Source: Croceibacterium_A sp964439725
GTDB lineage: Bacteria; Pseudomonadota; Alphaproteobacteria; Sphingomonadales; Sphingomonadaceae
NCBI GenBank assembly: GCA_964439725.1
Contig: CAYTPY010000012.1
Span: 1-39,012 of the forward strand
Length of the DNA stretch: 39,012 nucleotides
Reading direction: 5' to 3'
The notes under the pieces were generated by a model. It saw nothing but the letters and a program-made list of their open reading frames with translations. It had not been told where the DNA came from and did not search any database. This document shows, piece after piece, positions 30,682 through 38,538 of this stretch. Numbering within the stretch: position 1 is the stretch's first letter; the number at the start of each line of letters is the position of its first letter. The position numbers and the translations under genes were made by a program.

Positions 30682-31418
30682 GGCTGAGCCTCGTCCTCGT
30701 CGCGGCGCTTGCCCTGACCGGCTGCGAGCGTGGGCCGGAGACAGATCTCGATCGCCCCGCAACTGCACGCGAGTTTCCCCGGCCCGACCGACCGGTTTCC
30801 GATCTGGGCCAGTACTCGGTGGCGACCGAGCAGGCGCGCGACGACCGGAACGAGGCCACCACGGTGATGGATCTGGCCGCTATTCAGCCGGGCATGACCG
30901 TAGCAGACATCGGCGCGGGCGAGGGTTATTACACCGTACGGCTGGCCGAGCGGGTAGGTGCCGAAGGGCGCGTTCTCGCCCAGGACATCGACCAGGATGC
31001 CCTCCGGCGGCTCGGCACCCGCGTCGAAAATGAACGCCTTGACAATGTCTCGATCAAGCTGGGGGTTGAGGACAATCCGGGGCTGCCCGAGAACAGCTTC
31101 GACCGCGTGTTCATGGTTCACATGTACCACGAGGTGAGCGAGCCCTATGCCTTTCTTTGGCGGTTGCGGCCCGCGTTGCGCGAAGGTGGACAAGTCATCG
31201 TCGTCGACATCGATCGCCCGACCGATCAGCATGGCATTCCGCCGGAATTGCTGTTCTGCGAATTCCGGGCGATCGGCTATCGCCTAGTGGAATTTGTTCG
31301 CAAGCCGGAACTCGCTGGCTATTATGCGCAATTTGTAGTTTCCGGGCCGCGCCCGGAACCCCGAGATATCGTACCTTGCCGACAGCAAGGAAGCAGCAAC
31401 GGAAAGACGCCCCGCTGA
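30678..31418 (+). CDS. Class I SAM-dependent methyltransferase with lipoprotein signal
   Basis: A 246-residue protein. The first 16 residues (MRLSLVLVAALALTGC) are a lipoprotein signal peptide with lipobox LTGC, so Cys16 should be lipidated. The rest is a class I methyltransferase domain with motif I VADIGAGEGYYTVRL (near residue 75), a D/E after strand 2 (AQDIDQDAL) and a motif-II-like FDRVFMVHMYHEV. The substrate is unknown. A SAM-binding domain outside the cytoplasm is unexpected, as SAM is cytosolic. Start is TTG 30678 with GGAGG at 30666-30670; it overlaps the prfB stop by four bases. Confidence 0.8.
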   Translation: MRLSLVLVAALALTGCERGPETDLDRPATAREFPRPDRPVSDLGQYSVATEQARDDRNEATTVMDLAAIQPGMTVADIGAGEGYYTVRLAERVGAEGRVLAQDIDQDALRRLGTRVENERLDNVSIKLGVEDNPGLPENSFDRVFMVHMYHEVSEPYAFLWRLRPALREGGQVIVVDIDRPTDQHGIPPELLFCEFRAIGYRLVEFVRKPELAGYYAQFVVSGPRPEPRDIVPCRQQGSSNGKTPR

Positions 31419-31437
31419 GGGTGGTGTAGGACGCGAA

Positions 31438-32844
31438 ATGGAATTCAAGGGTTTGAGGCCCATCATGTACGGCGGCCGGGAAGTCTGGCCGTTGATCGAA
31501 GGCGGTAAGGGCGTAGCAGCCACCAATCACTTGAGCTCCGGCGCTTGGGCGGCTGCTGGCGGCATCGGGACGATCTCTGCGGTTAACGCCGACAGCTATG
31601 ACGCCGAAGGCCGGATCATTCCTCAGGTCTACGATCAGTTGACGCGGCTTGAGCGCCACGAGCAGTTGGTGCGCTACGCCATCGATGGCGCGGTCGAGCA
31701 GGTGAAGCGGGCTTACGAGGTCGCCAGCGGCCGAGGCGCCATCAATATCAACGTCCTGTGGGAAATGGGCGGCGCGCAACAGGTGTTGGAAGGCGTGCTG
31801 GAGAAGACCCGCGGCATGGTGGCCGGCGTCACGTGCGGCGCGGGCATGCCTTACAAGCTCAGCGAAATCGCGGCGCGCTACAATGTGCAGTACCTGCCGA
31901 TTATCAGCTCCGCGCGCGCCTTTCGCGCACTGTGGAGGCGGGCTTACCACAAGGTCTCCGAGTTGATGGCCGCTGTGGTTTACGAAGATCCTTGGCTGGC
32001 CGGTGGCCATAACGGTCTGTCGAACGCCGAAGATCCCACCAAGCCGGAAGATCCTTATCCCCGGGTGAAGGCGGTGCGTGACACAATGCGCGCCGAAGGC
32101 ATCTCGGACGACGTTCCGATCATCATGGCGGGGGGCGTTTGGTACCTGCGCGAGTGGAACGACTGGATCGACAATCCCGAGCTTGGGGCGATCGCATTCC
32201 AATTCGGCACTCGGCCGCTGCTGACTGAAGAGAGCCCGATCCCCCAAGGTTGGAAGGACAAGCTGCGGGAACTCGACGAAGGCGACATCCTGTTGCACCG
32301 CTTCTCGCCGACCGGCTTCTACAGCTCGGCCGTCCAAAACGATTTCCTGCGCAGCCTTCAGGCTCGCAGCGAGCGCCAGATTCCCTATTCCCGCGTCGAA
32401 GCCGGGGAGCATACGGTGCAGCTCGATGTCGGCGTGAAGGGCAAGAACTTCTGGGTCACGCCGAAGGATCGCGAGCGCGCCCGAATGTGGGTAGCGGCAG
32501 GCCACACCGAGGCACTGAAAACGCCCGATGACACGGTCGTGTTCGTGGACCCTGACGAGCGAGCGATGATCCGCGAAGATCAGGCGGCGTGCATGGGCTG
32601 TCTCTCCCACTGCAGCTTCTCCTCGTGGAAGGATCACGACGATTACACCACGGGGCGTCTCGCCGACCCTCGCAGCTTCTGCATCCAGAAGACGCTGCAG
32701 GACATCGCACATGGCGGTCCCGTCGATCAGAACCTGATGTTTGCCGGCCACGGCGCTTATCGTTTCAAGCAGGATCCGTTCTATTCGAACAATTTTACGC
32801 CTACGGTGAAGCAACTCGTCGACCGTATTTTGACGGGCGATTGA
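31438..32844 (+). CDS. Nitronate monooxygenase-like flavoprotein with C-terminal Cys motif
   Basis: A 468-residue protein with the TIM-barrel fold of nitronate monooxygenase/2-nitropropane dioxygenase. Family signs are GGIGTISAVN near the start, the phosphate-binding VAGVTCGAG and IMAGGVWY, and GAIAFQFGTRPLLTEES near the end of the barrel. The protein is longer than usual: after about residue 310 there is an extra domain with Cys385, Cys388, Cys392 and Cys415 (CxxC-x3-C-x22-C). That is a possible metal or Fe-S site, not typical for the family as I know it. The natural substrate is unknown. The ATG has AGGA upstream. It follows the methyltransferase gene by 19 bases. Confidence 0.8.
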   Translation: MEFKGLRPIMYGGREVWPLIEGGKGVAATNHLSSGAWAAAGGIGTISAVNADSYDAEGRIIPQVYDQLTRLERHEQLVRYAIDGAVEQVKRAYEVASGRGAININVLWEMGGAQQVLEGVLEKTRGMVAGVTCGAGMPYKLSEIAARYNVQYLPIISSARAFRALWRRAYHKVSELMAAVVYEDPWLAGGHNGLSNAEDPTKPEDPYPRVKAVRDTMRAEGISDDVPIIMAGGVWYLREWNDWIDNPELGAIAFQFGTRPLLTEESPIPQGWKDKLRELDEGDILLHRFSPTGFYSSAVQNDFLRSLQARSERQIPYSRVEAGEHTVQLDVGVKGKNFWVTPKDRERARMWVAAGHTEALKTPDDTVVFVDPDERAMIREDQAACMGCLSHCSFSSWKDHDDYTTGRLADPRSFCIQKTLQDIAHGGPVDQNLMFAGHGAYRFKQDPFYSNNFTPTVKQLVDRILTGD

Positions 32845-32936
32845 GCGGCGACGGCTTCCACCTCGGCGTGGCGGCATTCACGCACTGAAGGGCCGTCGCA
32901 TTTTCAGCCGCGGCTATGTCGAACCTGGAGCGTACG

Positions 32937-33404
32937 ATGCTTCGTTTCTGTTCGCTTGTTCTTCTTGCTCTGATCGTGACCGCGTCTCCCGCGGCCGCTC
33001 AGAATCGCGAGGTGCCATACTGGGCGAAGCTGCGCGCCGAGGAAGTCAACATGCGGGTCGGGCCGAGCGAGGCTTACCCGATCGAGTGGGTCTATCGCCG
33101 CCAAGGACTTCCGGTGAAAGTGCTCCGGGTGATGCAAGGCTGGCGCCTGGTCGAGGATCCAGACGGAGAGCGAGGCTGGATCGTGGCCCGGTTGCTCCAT
33201 CCCGATCGCGGCGCGATCGTCGTGGGTGAGGGGCTGGCCGAAATGCGTGGTGCGGCCGACGCTGGTGCGCCGCTGCGCTGGCGTGTCGAGCCTGGCGTTG
33301 TGGGCGATCTAGGCAAATGCCAAGCTGCATGGTGCGAGCTAACCGTAGCCGGGCGCAAGGGCTGGGTGCGCGCGGATCGCCTGTGGGGTGCCGGCGAACC
33401 TTAG
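32937..33404 (+). CDS. Exported protein with bacterial SH3-like domains
   Basis: A 155-residue secreted protein. A signal peptide of about 22 residues ends in SPAAAQ. Two SH3b-type repeats follow: the first with AEEVNMRVGPSEAYPIEWVY and GWRLVEDPDGERGWIVARLL, the second with LRWRVEPGVVGDLGKCQAAWCELTVAGRKGWV (parts quoted). Two cysteines in the second repeat may form a disulfide. Such proteins often bind the cell wall; the target here is unknown. ATG 32937 is preferred over 32916 because GGAG lies six bases upstream of it. It converges with the thiolase gene, with 24 bases between. Confidence 0.82.
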   Translation: MLRFCSLVLLALIVTASPAAAQNREVPYWAKLRAEEVNMRVGPSEAYPIEWVYRRQGLPVKVLRVMQGWRLVEDPDGERGWIVARLLHPDRGAIVVGEGLAEMRGAADAGAPLRWRVEPGVVGDLGKCQAAWCELTVAGRKGWVRADRLWGAGEP

Positions 33405-33428
33405 GCGCCGGCAGGGCCAGACTGCGGA

Positions 33429-34622
33429 TTAGATCAATTCGACCGCCAGTGCCGTTGCTTCTCCCCCGCCGATGCAAAGGCTGGCAACACCCCGCTTCAA
33501 GCCCTTCTGCTTCAGCGCATTGAGCAGAGTGACCAAGATGCGGGTGCCGCTGGCGCCGATCGGGTGGCCGAGCGCAGTGGCGCCGCCGTGAATGTTGATC
33601 TTGTCGTGCGGGATTCCGATATCGCGCATCGCGAACATCGCCACGCAAGCGAAGGCCTCGTTGACTTCCCACAGGTCGACCTCGTCGACCGTCCAGCCTG
33701 CCCGGTCGAGCACCCCGCGGATCGCGCCGACTGGCGCAGTGGTGAAGTCCTTGGGCTCCTGTGCGTGCGCAGCCATGGCGACGATGCGTGCCACCGGCTG
33801 CTTGCCTGAGCGGGACGCGCTCTCTCGGGTGAGCACGACGGCTGCCGCACCGTCGGATATCGAACTCGATGTCGCGGCCGTGATCGTGCCGGTTTTGGCA
33901 AACGCCGCTTTGAGCTGGGGAATCTTTTCCGGGTTCCCTCGGCCGGGCTGCTCGTCCGTGTCGATCACCACCTCGCCTTTGCGGGTCTGGATCGAAACAG
34001 GAACGACCTCGCCGGCAAAGGCACCGCTCTCGATAGCGGCGTTAGCGCGGGCGAGGGACTCTATCGCGTATGCGTCCATGTCCTCGCGCGACAGGCCATA
34101 TTCGTCGGCGGTGCACTGTGCGAACGCGCCCATCGCCCGGCCCTGCTCGTAGGCATCTTCGAGCCCGTCGAGGAACATGTGATCGTAGGCCGTGTCGTGC
34201 CCTATGCGGGCGCCCGAGCGGTGCTTCTTCAGCAGGTAAGGCGCGTTCGTCATGCTTTCCATACCACCTGCCACGACGAGATCGACGGTGCCTGCCGCCA
34301 GAGCCTCGGCGCCCATGATCACGGTTTGCATGCCGCTGCCGCAGACCTTGTTGACCGTGGTCGCCTGCACCGACCTGGGCAAACCCGCCTTCAGGGCCGC
34401 CTGGCGCGCCGGGGCCTGACCAAGTCCCGCAGGAAGAACGCAGCCCATGTAGATGCGGTCGACCTCCTCACCGCCCACGCCCGCGCGCTCTACCGCCGCC
34501 TTCACTGCCGCGGCCCCCAGATCGGTAGCGGAAGCGTCAGCCAGCGCTCCCTGCATTCCGCCCATCGGAGTGCGCGCATAGGAAAGAATGACAATCGGAT
34601 CGGACTCGCTGAACAGGGGCAT
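33429..34622 (-). CDS. Acetyl-CoA acetyltransferase (thiolase)
   Basis: A 397-residue biosynthetic-type thiolase joining two acetyl-CoA molecules or acting in the reverse direction. The acyl-accepting Cys94 is in VNKVCGSGMQ. The other active-site motifs are WEVNEAFA, GGATALGHPIGASG (His) and the C-terminal CIGGGEA (second Cys). The length and motifs fit acetyl-CoA C-acetyltransferase; whether it serves PHA synthesis, fatty acid or amino acid breakdown is not clear, as no phaB or other pathway gene is adjacent. It is a single gene, divergent from the nuo operon. Confidence 0.93.
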   Translation of the reverse strand: MPLFSESDPIVILSYARTPMGGMQGALADASATDLGAAAVKAAVERAGVGGEEVDRIYMGCVLPAGLGQAPARQAALKAGLPRSVQATTVNKVCGSGMQTVIMGAEALAAGTVDLVVAGGMESMTNAPYLLKKHRSGARIGHDTAYDHMFLDGLEDAYEQGRAMGAFAQCTADEYGLSREDMDAYAIESLARANAAIESGAFAGEVVPVSIQTRKGEVVIDTDEQPGRGNPEKIPQLKAAFAKTGTITAATSSSISDGAAAVVLTRESASRSGKQPVARIVAMAAHAQEPKDFTTAPVGAIRGVLDRAGWTVDEVDLWEVNEAFACVAMFAMRDIGIPHDKINIHGGATALGHPIGASGTRILVTLLNALKQKGLKRGVASLCIGGGEATALAVELI

Positions 34623-34728
34623 GGATGGACCTTATCGGAGCAGTTGTAGTGCGCACGGTAGTGATGCCCCCGCTCTCGCGCAATCTCTACGCTGCCCCTC
34701 GGACTCTGGCTTAAACGGCGCGAAAAAC

Positions 34729-34749
34729 AGCGAGTTGCTGCGACTCGCT
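34729..34749. promoter_or_regulatory. 7-bp dyad upstream of the nuo operon
   Basis: AGCGAGT (34729-34735) and ACTCGCT (34743-34749) form a perfect inverted repeat around a seven-base loop, about 95 bases before nuoA in the 221-bp divergent region between the thiolase gene and nuoA. It could be an operator for a dimeric regulator or a leader hairpin for one of the divergent mRNAs. Confidence 0.4.
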
Positions 34750-34780
34750 CGCAACTAAGGCAAAAAGCAGGTCGTGGCCC

Positions 34781-34809
34781 TTGAACCCGGTCCGGGGGCG
34801 GACTAGGGC
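34781..34809 (+). promoter_or_regulatory. Weak candidate promoter for the nuo operon
   Basis: A TTGAAC (-35-like, 34781-34786) is followed after 17 bases by TAGGGC (34804-34809), a poor -10. Position and strand fit a nuoA promoter 35 bases before the start codon, but the match is weak and nothing else supports it. Confidence 0.25.
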
Positions 34810-34843
34810 GCCTCGCAAGTCCTTTTCCTAACGAGTCAGCCCC

Positions 34844-35218
34844 TTGGTCGACCTCACGCAATACCTGCCGATCCTGATCTTCCTGGGCATAGCGCTCGGG
34901 TTGTCGGTGGCTTTCGTCTTTCTGCCGATGGGCGTTTCCCGATTAACCGGTACGCACAACCCGGACACCGAGAAGCTAAGCGAGTACGAGTGCGGCTTCC
35001 CCGCGTTCGAGGATGCTCGCAGCCAGTTCGACGTCCGCTTCTACTTGGTGGCAATCCTGTTCCTGATCTTCGACCTCGAAGTCGCCTTTCTGTTCCCGTG
35101 GGCGGTCTCTCTCGACCACACCGGCTGGACTGGCTGGTTGGGCATGATGTTCTTCCTGTTCATCCTCGCCGTGGGCTTCGCTTACGAGTGGAAGAAGGGC
35201 GCGCTCGAATGGGAATAG
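34844..35218 (+). CDS. nuoA: NADH-quinone oxidoreductase subunit A
   Basis: A 124-residue membrane subunit of complex I. Three TM helices are visible (about residues 7-30, 63-83 and 92-112). The conserved loop YECGFPAFEDARSQFDVRFYLVA (quoted in part) carries the Cys implicated in the quinone-site loop. It starts with TTG at 34844 and has no clear ribosome binding site. It is the first gene of the complex I operon, and its last 10 bases overlap nuoB. Confidence 0.94.
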   Translation: MVDLTQYLPILIFLGIALGLSVAFVFLPMGVSRLTGTHNPDTEKLSEYECGFPAFEDARSQFDVRFYLVAILFLIFDLEVAFLFPWAVSLDHTGWTGWLGMMFFLFILAVGFAYEWKKGALEWE

Positions 35219-35793
35219 GACACACGCCCGATAAGCCGGTGCTCAACCCGGCGCTGCACCGTGACCTGCTGCGAACTGGCGGCCAGGAAGCGCTTCCGGA
35301 TGGCGCCTACTTCAATGCCGTTTCGACGGAGCTGGACAACAAGGGCTTCCTCGTCACCAGCACCGAGGAGCTGTTCCAGTGGGCCCGCACCGGCTCCTTG
35401 TGGTGGATGACGTTCGGCCTTGCCTGCTGTGCGGTGGAGATGATCCACGTCAACATGCCGCGCTATGACATGGAGCGGTTCGGCGTTGCGCCGCGGGCCA
35501 GTCCGCGGCAGTCGGACGTGATGATCGTCGCCGGCACCTTGTGCAACAAGATGGCTCCGGCGCTGCGCAAGGTCTACGATCAGATGTCGGACCCGAAGTA
35601 CGTCATCTCGATGGGTTCGTGCGCCAACGGCGGCGGGTACTACCACTACAGCTACAGCGTGGTGCGCGGCTGCGATCGGGTCGTGCCGGTCGACATCTAT
35701 GTGCCCGGCTGCCCGCCGACGGCCGAAGCGCTGCTCTACGGCGTGATGCAGTTGCAGCGGAAGATCCGCCGCGAAGGGACGATCGAGAGGTAG
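35209..35793 (+). CDS. nuoB: NADH-quinone oxidoreductase subunit B
   Basis: A 194-residue subunit that carries the terminal 4Fe-4S cluster N2 of complex I, next to the quinone site. The ligands are Cys73 and Cys74 (GLACCAVEM), Cys138 (MGSCANGGG) and Cys168 (VPGCPP). The conserved segment MPRYDMERFG is present. ATG 35209 overlaps nuoA by 10 bases; the longer upstream frame is over nuoA and is not used. The N-terminal 35 residues are variable, as in other alphaproteobacteria. Confidence 0.96.
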   Translation: MGIGHTPDKPVLNPALHRDLLRTGGQEALPDGAYFNAVSTELDNKGFLVTSTEELFQWARTGSLWWMTFGLACCAVEMIHVNMPRYDMERFGVAPRASPRQSDVMIVAGTLCNKMAPALRKVYDQMSDPKYVISMGSCANGGGYYHYSYSVVRGCDRVVPVDIYVPGCPPTAEALLYGVMQLQRKIRREGTIER

Positions 35794-35794
35794 C

Positions 35795-36793
35795 ATGGCG
35801 ACGGTCCTGCATTCCGCCCCGCGCTTCGCTTCGAACGAAGGCGTGAAGAACACGCTCGCTGGTGCCCTCGGCGAGATGTTGCTTGCCGCCAAGGAGGAGC
35901 ACGGCGAAGTCGTCCTGACCGTGAAGCGTGAGCGCATCGAGGATGCGCTGCGCCTGCTGCGCGATGAGCACGACTACCAGCAGCTGATGGAGATGGCGGG
36001 GGTCGACTTCCCCAGCCGCCCAGAGCGGTTCGAGGTGGTCTACATGCTGCTCTCGCTGACCAAGAACCATCGCATCATGGTGAAGGTCACGGCGGCCGAG
36101 CGAACCCCCGTTCCGACCGTCACCACACTGTGGCCGGTGGCGGGTTGGCTCGAGCGCGAGGTGTTCGACCTCTACGGCGTCGTGTTCGACGGCAATACCG
36201 ATTTGCGTCGCATTTTGACCGATTACGGCTTCGAGGGGCATCCTTTCCGCAAGGACTTCCCGCTCACCGGTTATCAGGAAGTCCGTTATTCCGAAGAGCA
36301 CAAGCGTGTGGTCTATCAGCCTGTCGACTTGCCGCAGGATTTCCGCAGCTTCGACTTCATGAGTCCGTGGGAGGGCGCGGATTACGTGCTGCCGGGCGAT
36401 GAGAAGGCAGAAGCCGTGCCGCCTGCGCCTAATGCACGGCCTATGGTCGAGCCGTCGAGCGGCAAGGCCAGCGAAGTGAAGCCGGAGACACGCGGTCCTG
36501 CGCCGGTGAAGGTCAAGAAGACGACCGATAAGCCGGAGGACACCGGCCAGGGCGAGGCTACCGACAAGAAGGCTGCCAAGCGCGTGGCGCGGGGCTCGAG
36601 CGATGCCACGATTGCCGGGCAGGGGCACGGCAACCCAACCCCGGAGACCACATCTCTGCCGGGTACCGGCGCGCCGGCGCCGACCGAGGATCGGCCCGGC
36701 AAGCGGCCGCGCAAGAGCAAGGCCGCCGACACCGAAACCGCGCCCGAGCCGAAGCCGCGCTCGCCGCGCAAGAAGACCGGCGGAGATAGCTGA
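35795..36793 (+). CDS. nuoC: NADH-quinone oxidoreductase subunit C with long disordered tail
   Basis: A 332-residue subunit of the peripheral arm of complex I. Residues 1-200 are the NuoC core, with the signature HPFRKDFPLTGYQEVRYSEE (near 149-168) and FDFMSPWEG at its end. Residues from about 201 to 332 form an extra low-complexity tail rich in Lys, Pro, Ala, Thr and Glu, with no recognisable domain. Typical NuoC stops near 200 residues. The ATG has GAGAGG four bases upstream and is one base after the nuoB stop. The stop overlaps nuoD (TGATG). It is separate from nuoD, not fused as in E. coli. Confidence 0.94.
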   Translation: MATVLHSAPRFASNEGVKNTLAGALGEMLLAAKEEHGEVVLTVKRERIEDALRLLRDEHDYQQLMEMAGVDFPSRPERFEVVYMLLSLTKNHRIMVKVTAAERTPVPTVTTLWPVAGWLEREVFDLYGVVFDGNTDLRRILTDYGFEGHPFRKDFPLTGYQEVRYSEEHKRVVYQPVDLPQDFRSFDFMSPWEGADYVLPGDEKAEAVPPAPNARPMVEPSSGKASEVKPETRGPAPVKVKKTTDKPEDTGQGEATDKKAAKRVARGSSDATIAGQGHGNPTPETTSLPGTGAPAPTEDRPGKRPRKSKAADTETAPEPKPRSPRKKTGGDS

Positions 36794-38007
36794 TGGCCGG
36801 GCTCGTTCAGGAAACCTCTCCCACCACCGGCGAGGAGGTCATCTCCAACTACACGATCAATTTCGGCCCTCAGCACCCGGCGGCGCACGGTGTGCTGCGC
36901 CTGGTGATGGAGCTCGACGGCGAGATCATCGAACGGATCGATCCGCACGTCGGCCTGCTTCATCGCGGCACCGAGAAGCTGATCGAGCACAAGACCTATC
37001 TGCAGGCGCTGCCGTACTTCGACCGGCTCGATTACTGCAGTCCGCTGTGCATGGAGCACAGCTATGTGCTCGCGATCGAGAAGCTGCTGAACCTCGAAGT
37101 GCCGCTGCGCGCGCAGTACCTGCGCGTGCTGATGGCCGAGCTCACGCGCATCAAAAACCACATGCTCAACCTCGGCAGCCACGTGATGGACGTCGGCGCG
37201 ATGACTCCGAACCTGTGGCTGTTCGAGTTGCGCGAAGACTGCATGAACTTCTACGAGCGCGTCTCCGGCGCGCGCATGCACGCGGCATGGTTCCGGCCGG
37301 GCGGGGTCCACTCCGACATCCCGCTGAAGGTTCTGACGGACATGGCGGATTGGCTCGACACCCGCCTGCCACGCTTGTTCGAAGACGCGATCAGCCTGGT
37401 GGCCGACAACCGCATCTTCAAGCAGCGGAACGTCGACATTGCGAAGGTGAGCAAGGACGACGCGGTGGCCTGGGGGTTCTCGGGACCGATGATCCGCGCC
37501 GCCGGCCTGCCTTGGGACCTCCGCAAGAGCCAGCCGTACGATGTCTACGACCGGATGGATTTCGAGATTCCGGTCGGCACGAACTCCGATTGCTATGACC
37601 GCTTCATGATCCGCGTGGAGGAAGTGCGGCAGTCCGCGCGCATCATGAAGCAGTGTCTGGCCGAGATGCCGAAAGGACCGGTGGCCAGCACCGATCGCAA
37701 GGTCGTGCCGCCGCGGCGGGCCGAGATGAAGCAATCGATGGAAGCGCTGATCCATCACTTCAAGCTCTACACCGAAGGCTTCCACGTGCCGGCCGGTGAA
37801 GTCTACGTCGCCACGGAGAGCCCGAAGGGCGAGTTCGGTGTCTATCTGGTCAGCGACGGCAGCAACAAGCCATATCGCTGCAAGATTCGCCCGACGGCGT
37901 TCAGCCATCTCCAGGCGATGGATTTCATGGCGAAGGGCCACATGCTGCCCGATGCGACTGCCATTCTCGGCGCGATCGACGTGGTTTTCGGGGAGTGCGA
38001 CCGGTGA
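36793..38007 (+). CDS. nuoD: NADH-quinone oxidoreductase subunit D
   Basis: A 404-residue subunit of complex I that shapes the quinone-binding cavity, related to the large subunit of NiFe hydrogenases. Family motifs are NFGPQHPAAHGVLRLVMELDGE near the start (quoted in part), HRGTEKL, ALPYFDRLDY and the C-terminal YRCKIRPTAFSHLQAMDFM (quoted in part). The length is as expected. The start codon shares a base with the nuoC stop. The stop overlaps the GTG of a small membrane protein (GTGA). Confidence 0.97.
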   Translation: MAGLVQETSPTTGEEVISNYTINFGPQHPAAHGVLRLVMELDGEIIERIDPHVGLLHRGTEKLIEHKTYLQALPYFDRLDYCSPLCMEHSYVLAIEKLLNLEVPLRAQYLRVLMAELTRIKNHMLNLGSHVMDVGAMTPNLWLFELREDCMNFYERVSGARMHAAWFRPGGVHSDIPLKVLTDMADWLDTRLPRLFEDAISLVADNRIFKQRNVDIAKVSKDDAVAWGFSGPMIRAAGLPWDLRKSQPYDVYDRMDFEIPVGTNSDCYDRFMIRVEEVRQSARIMKQCLAEMPKGPVASTDRKVVPPRRAEMKQSMEALIHHFKLYTEGFHVPAGEVYVATESPKGEFGVYLVSDGSNKPYRCKIRPTAFSHLQAMDFMAKGHMLPDATAILGAIDVVFGECDR

Positions 38008-38210
38008 AGTTCGAGATGGCAGAGCAACTGTCGGTGCTGGCATGCGTCACGGGCTTGTTGCTCGTGGCGATCTTCTTCGTCTCGGCCTGGTCAGGCCTTC
38101 CCCCCCCGGATTGGCTGCCGATGGTGATCGCTTCGATCGCCGGATTCGAGATGTTCATGCTGATTGATGCCACGCGCCGACGTCGGGCAGGGGACGGCTC
38201 GAATGGCTAA
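38004..38210 (+). CDS. Small two-helix membrane protein in the nuo operon
   Basis: A 68-residue protein starting at GTG 38004, overlapping the nuoD stop by four bases. Two hydrophobic helices (about residues 9-29 and 38-53) are followed by a basic tail (TRRRRAGDGSNG). I do not recognise a family. Its place inside the nuo operon and its translational coupling suggest a link with complex I, possibly assembly, but this is inference. The coding sequence includes a run of eight cytosines (38100-38107). It overlaps the next gene by eight bases. Confidence 0.65.
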   Translation: MKFEMAEQLSVLACVTGLLLVAIFFVSAWSGLPPPDWLPMVIASIAGFEMFMLIDATRRRRAGDGSNG

Positions 38211-38538
38211 ACGTCTCGCCACCGCCGAACAGATGATCGCGCATTACAACGCGCAGGATGCCGACGCCTACGTCGGGCTGATGAGCGAGGATGCCTGCGA
38301 GGCGGGCTATCGCGGTGCAGTGCTGCGTCAAGGTCGCGAAGGCACGCGCGACGGGCTGAACAAGATGTTCGCCGAGTTCCCGGAAAACCGCGCCGAAGTG
38401 CTTTGGAGCCGCGAGCTCGGCGACAACGTCGTCTTCCATGAGCGCGTCTGGCGTTCGGCGGCGTCCGAGCCTTTCGATGTGGTCGCCGTCTATTCGTTCG
38501 ACGGCGACAAGTGCTCGCGCGTGGAGTTCATTCGCTGA
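38203..38538 (+). CDS. NTF2/SnoaL-like small protein
   Basis: A 111-residue soluble protein with a cone-shaped NTF2-like fold predicted from its pattern: an N-terminal helix TAEQMIAHYNAQDADAYVGLM, then DGLNKMFAEFPENRAEV and alternating strands ending in FDVVAVYSFDGDKCSRVEFIR (parts quoted). This fold is used by SnoaL-like enzymes and ligand-binding proteins. No catalytic residues can be assigned. It lies between the small membrane protein and nuoE with overlaps on both sides, so it is co-translated with complex I genes. GGGGA precedes the ATG. Confidence 0.78.
   Translation: MAKRLATAEQMIAHYNAQDADAYVGLMSEDACEAGYRGAVLRQGREGTRDGLNKMFAEFPENRAEVLWSRELGDNVVFHERVWRSAASEPFDVVAVYSFDGDKCSRVEFIR

Noticed and set aside
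31195..32877. 560-codon minus-strand open frame opposite the nitronate monooxygenase gene
   Set aside because: It lies wholly antisense to a well-supported gene, has no recognisable domain, and is expected from GC-rich codon bias.
36382..38043. 553-codon minus-strand open frame opposite nuoC and nuoD
   Set aside because: Antisense to conserved complex I genes with no domain of its own; a GC-bias shadow.
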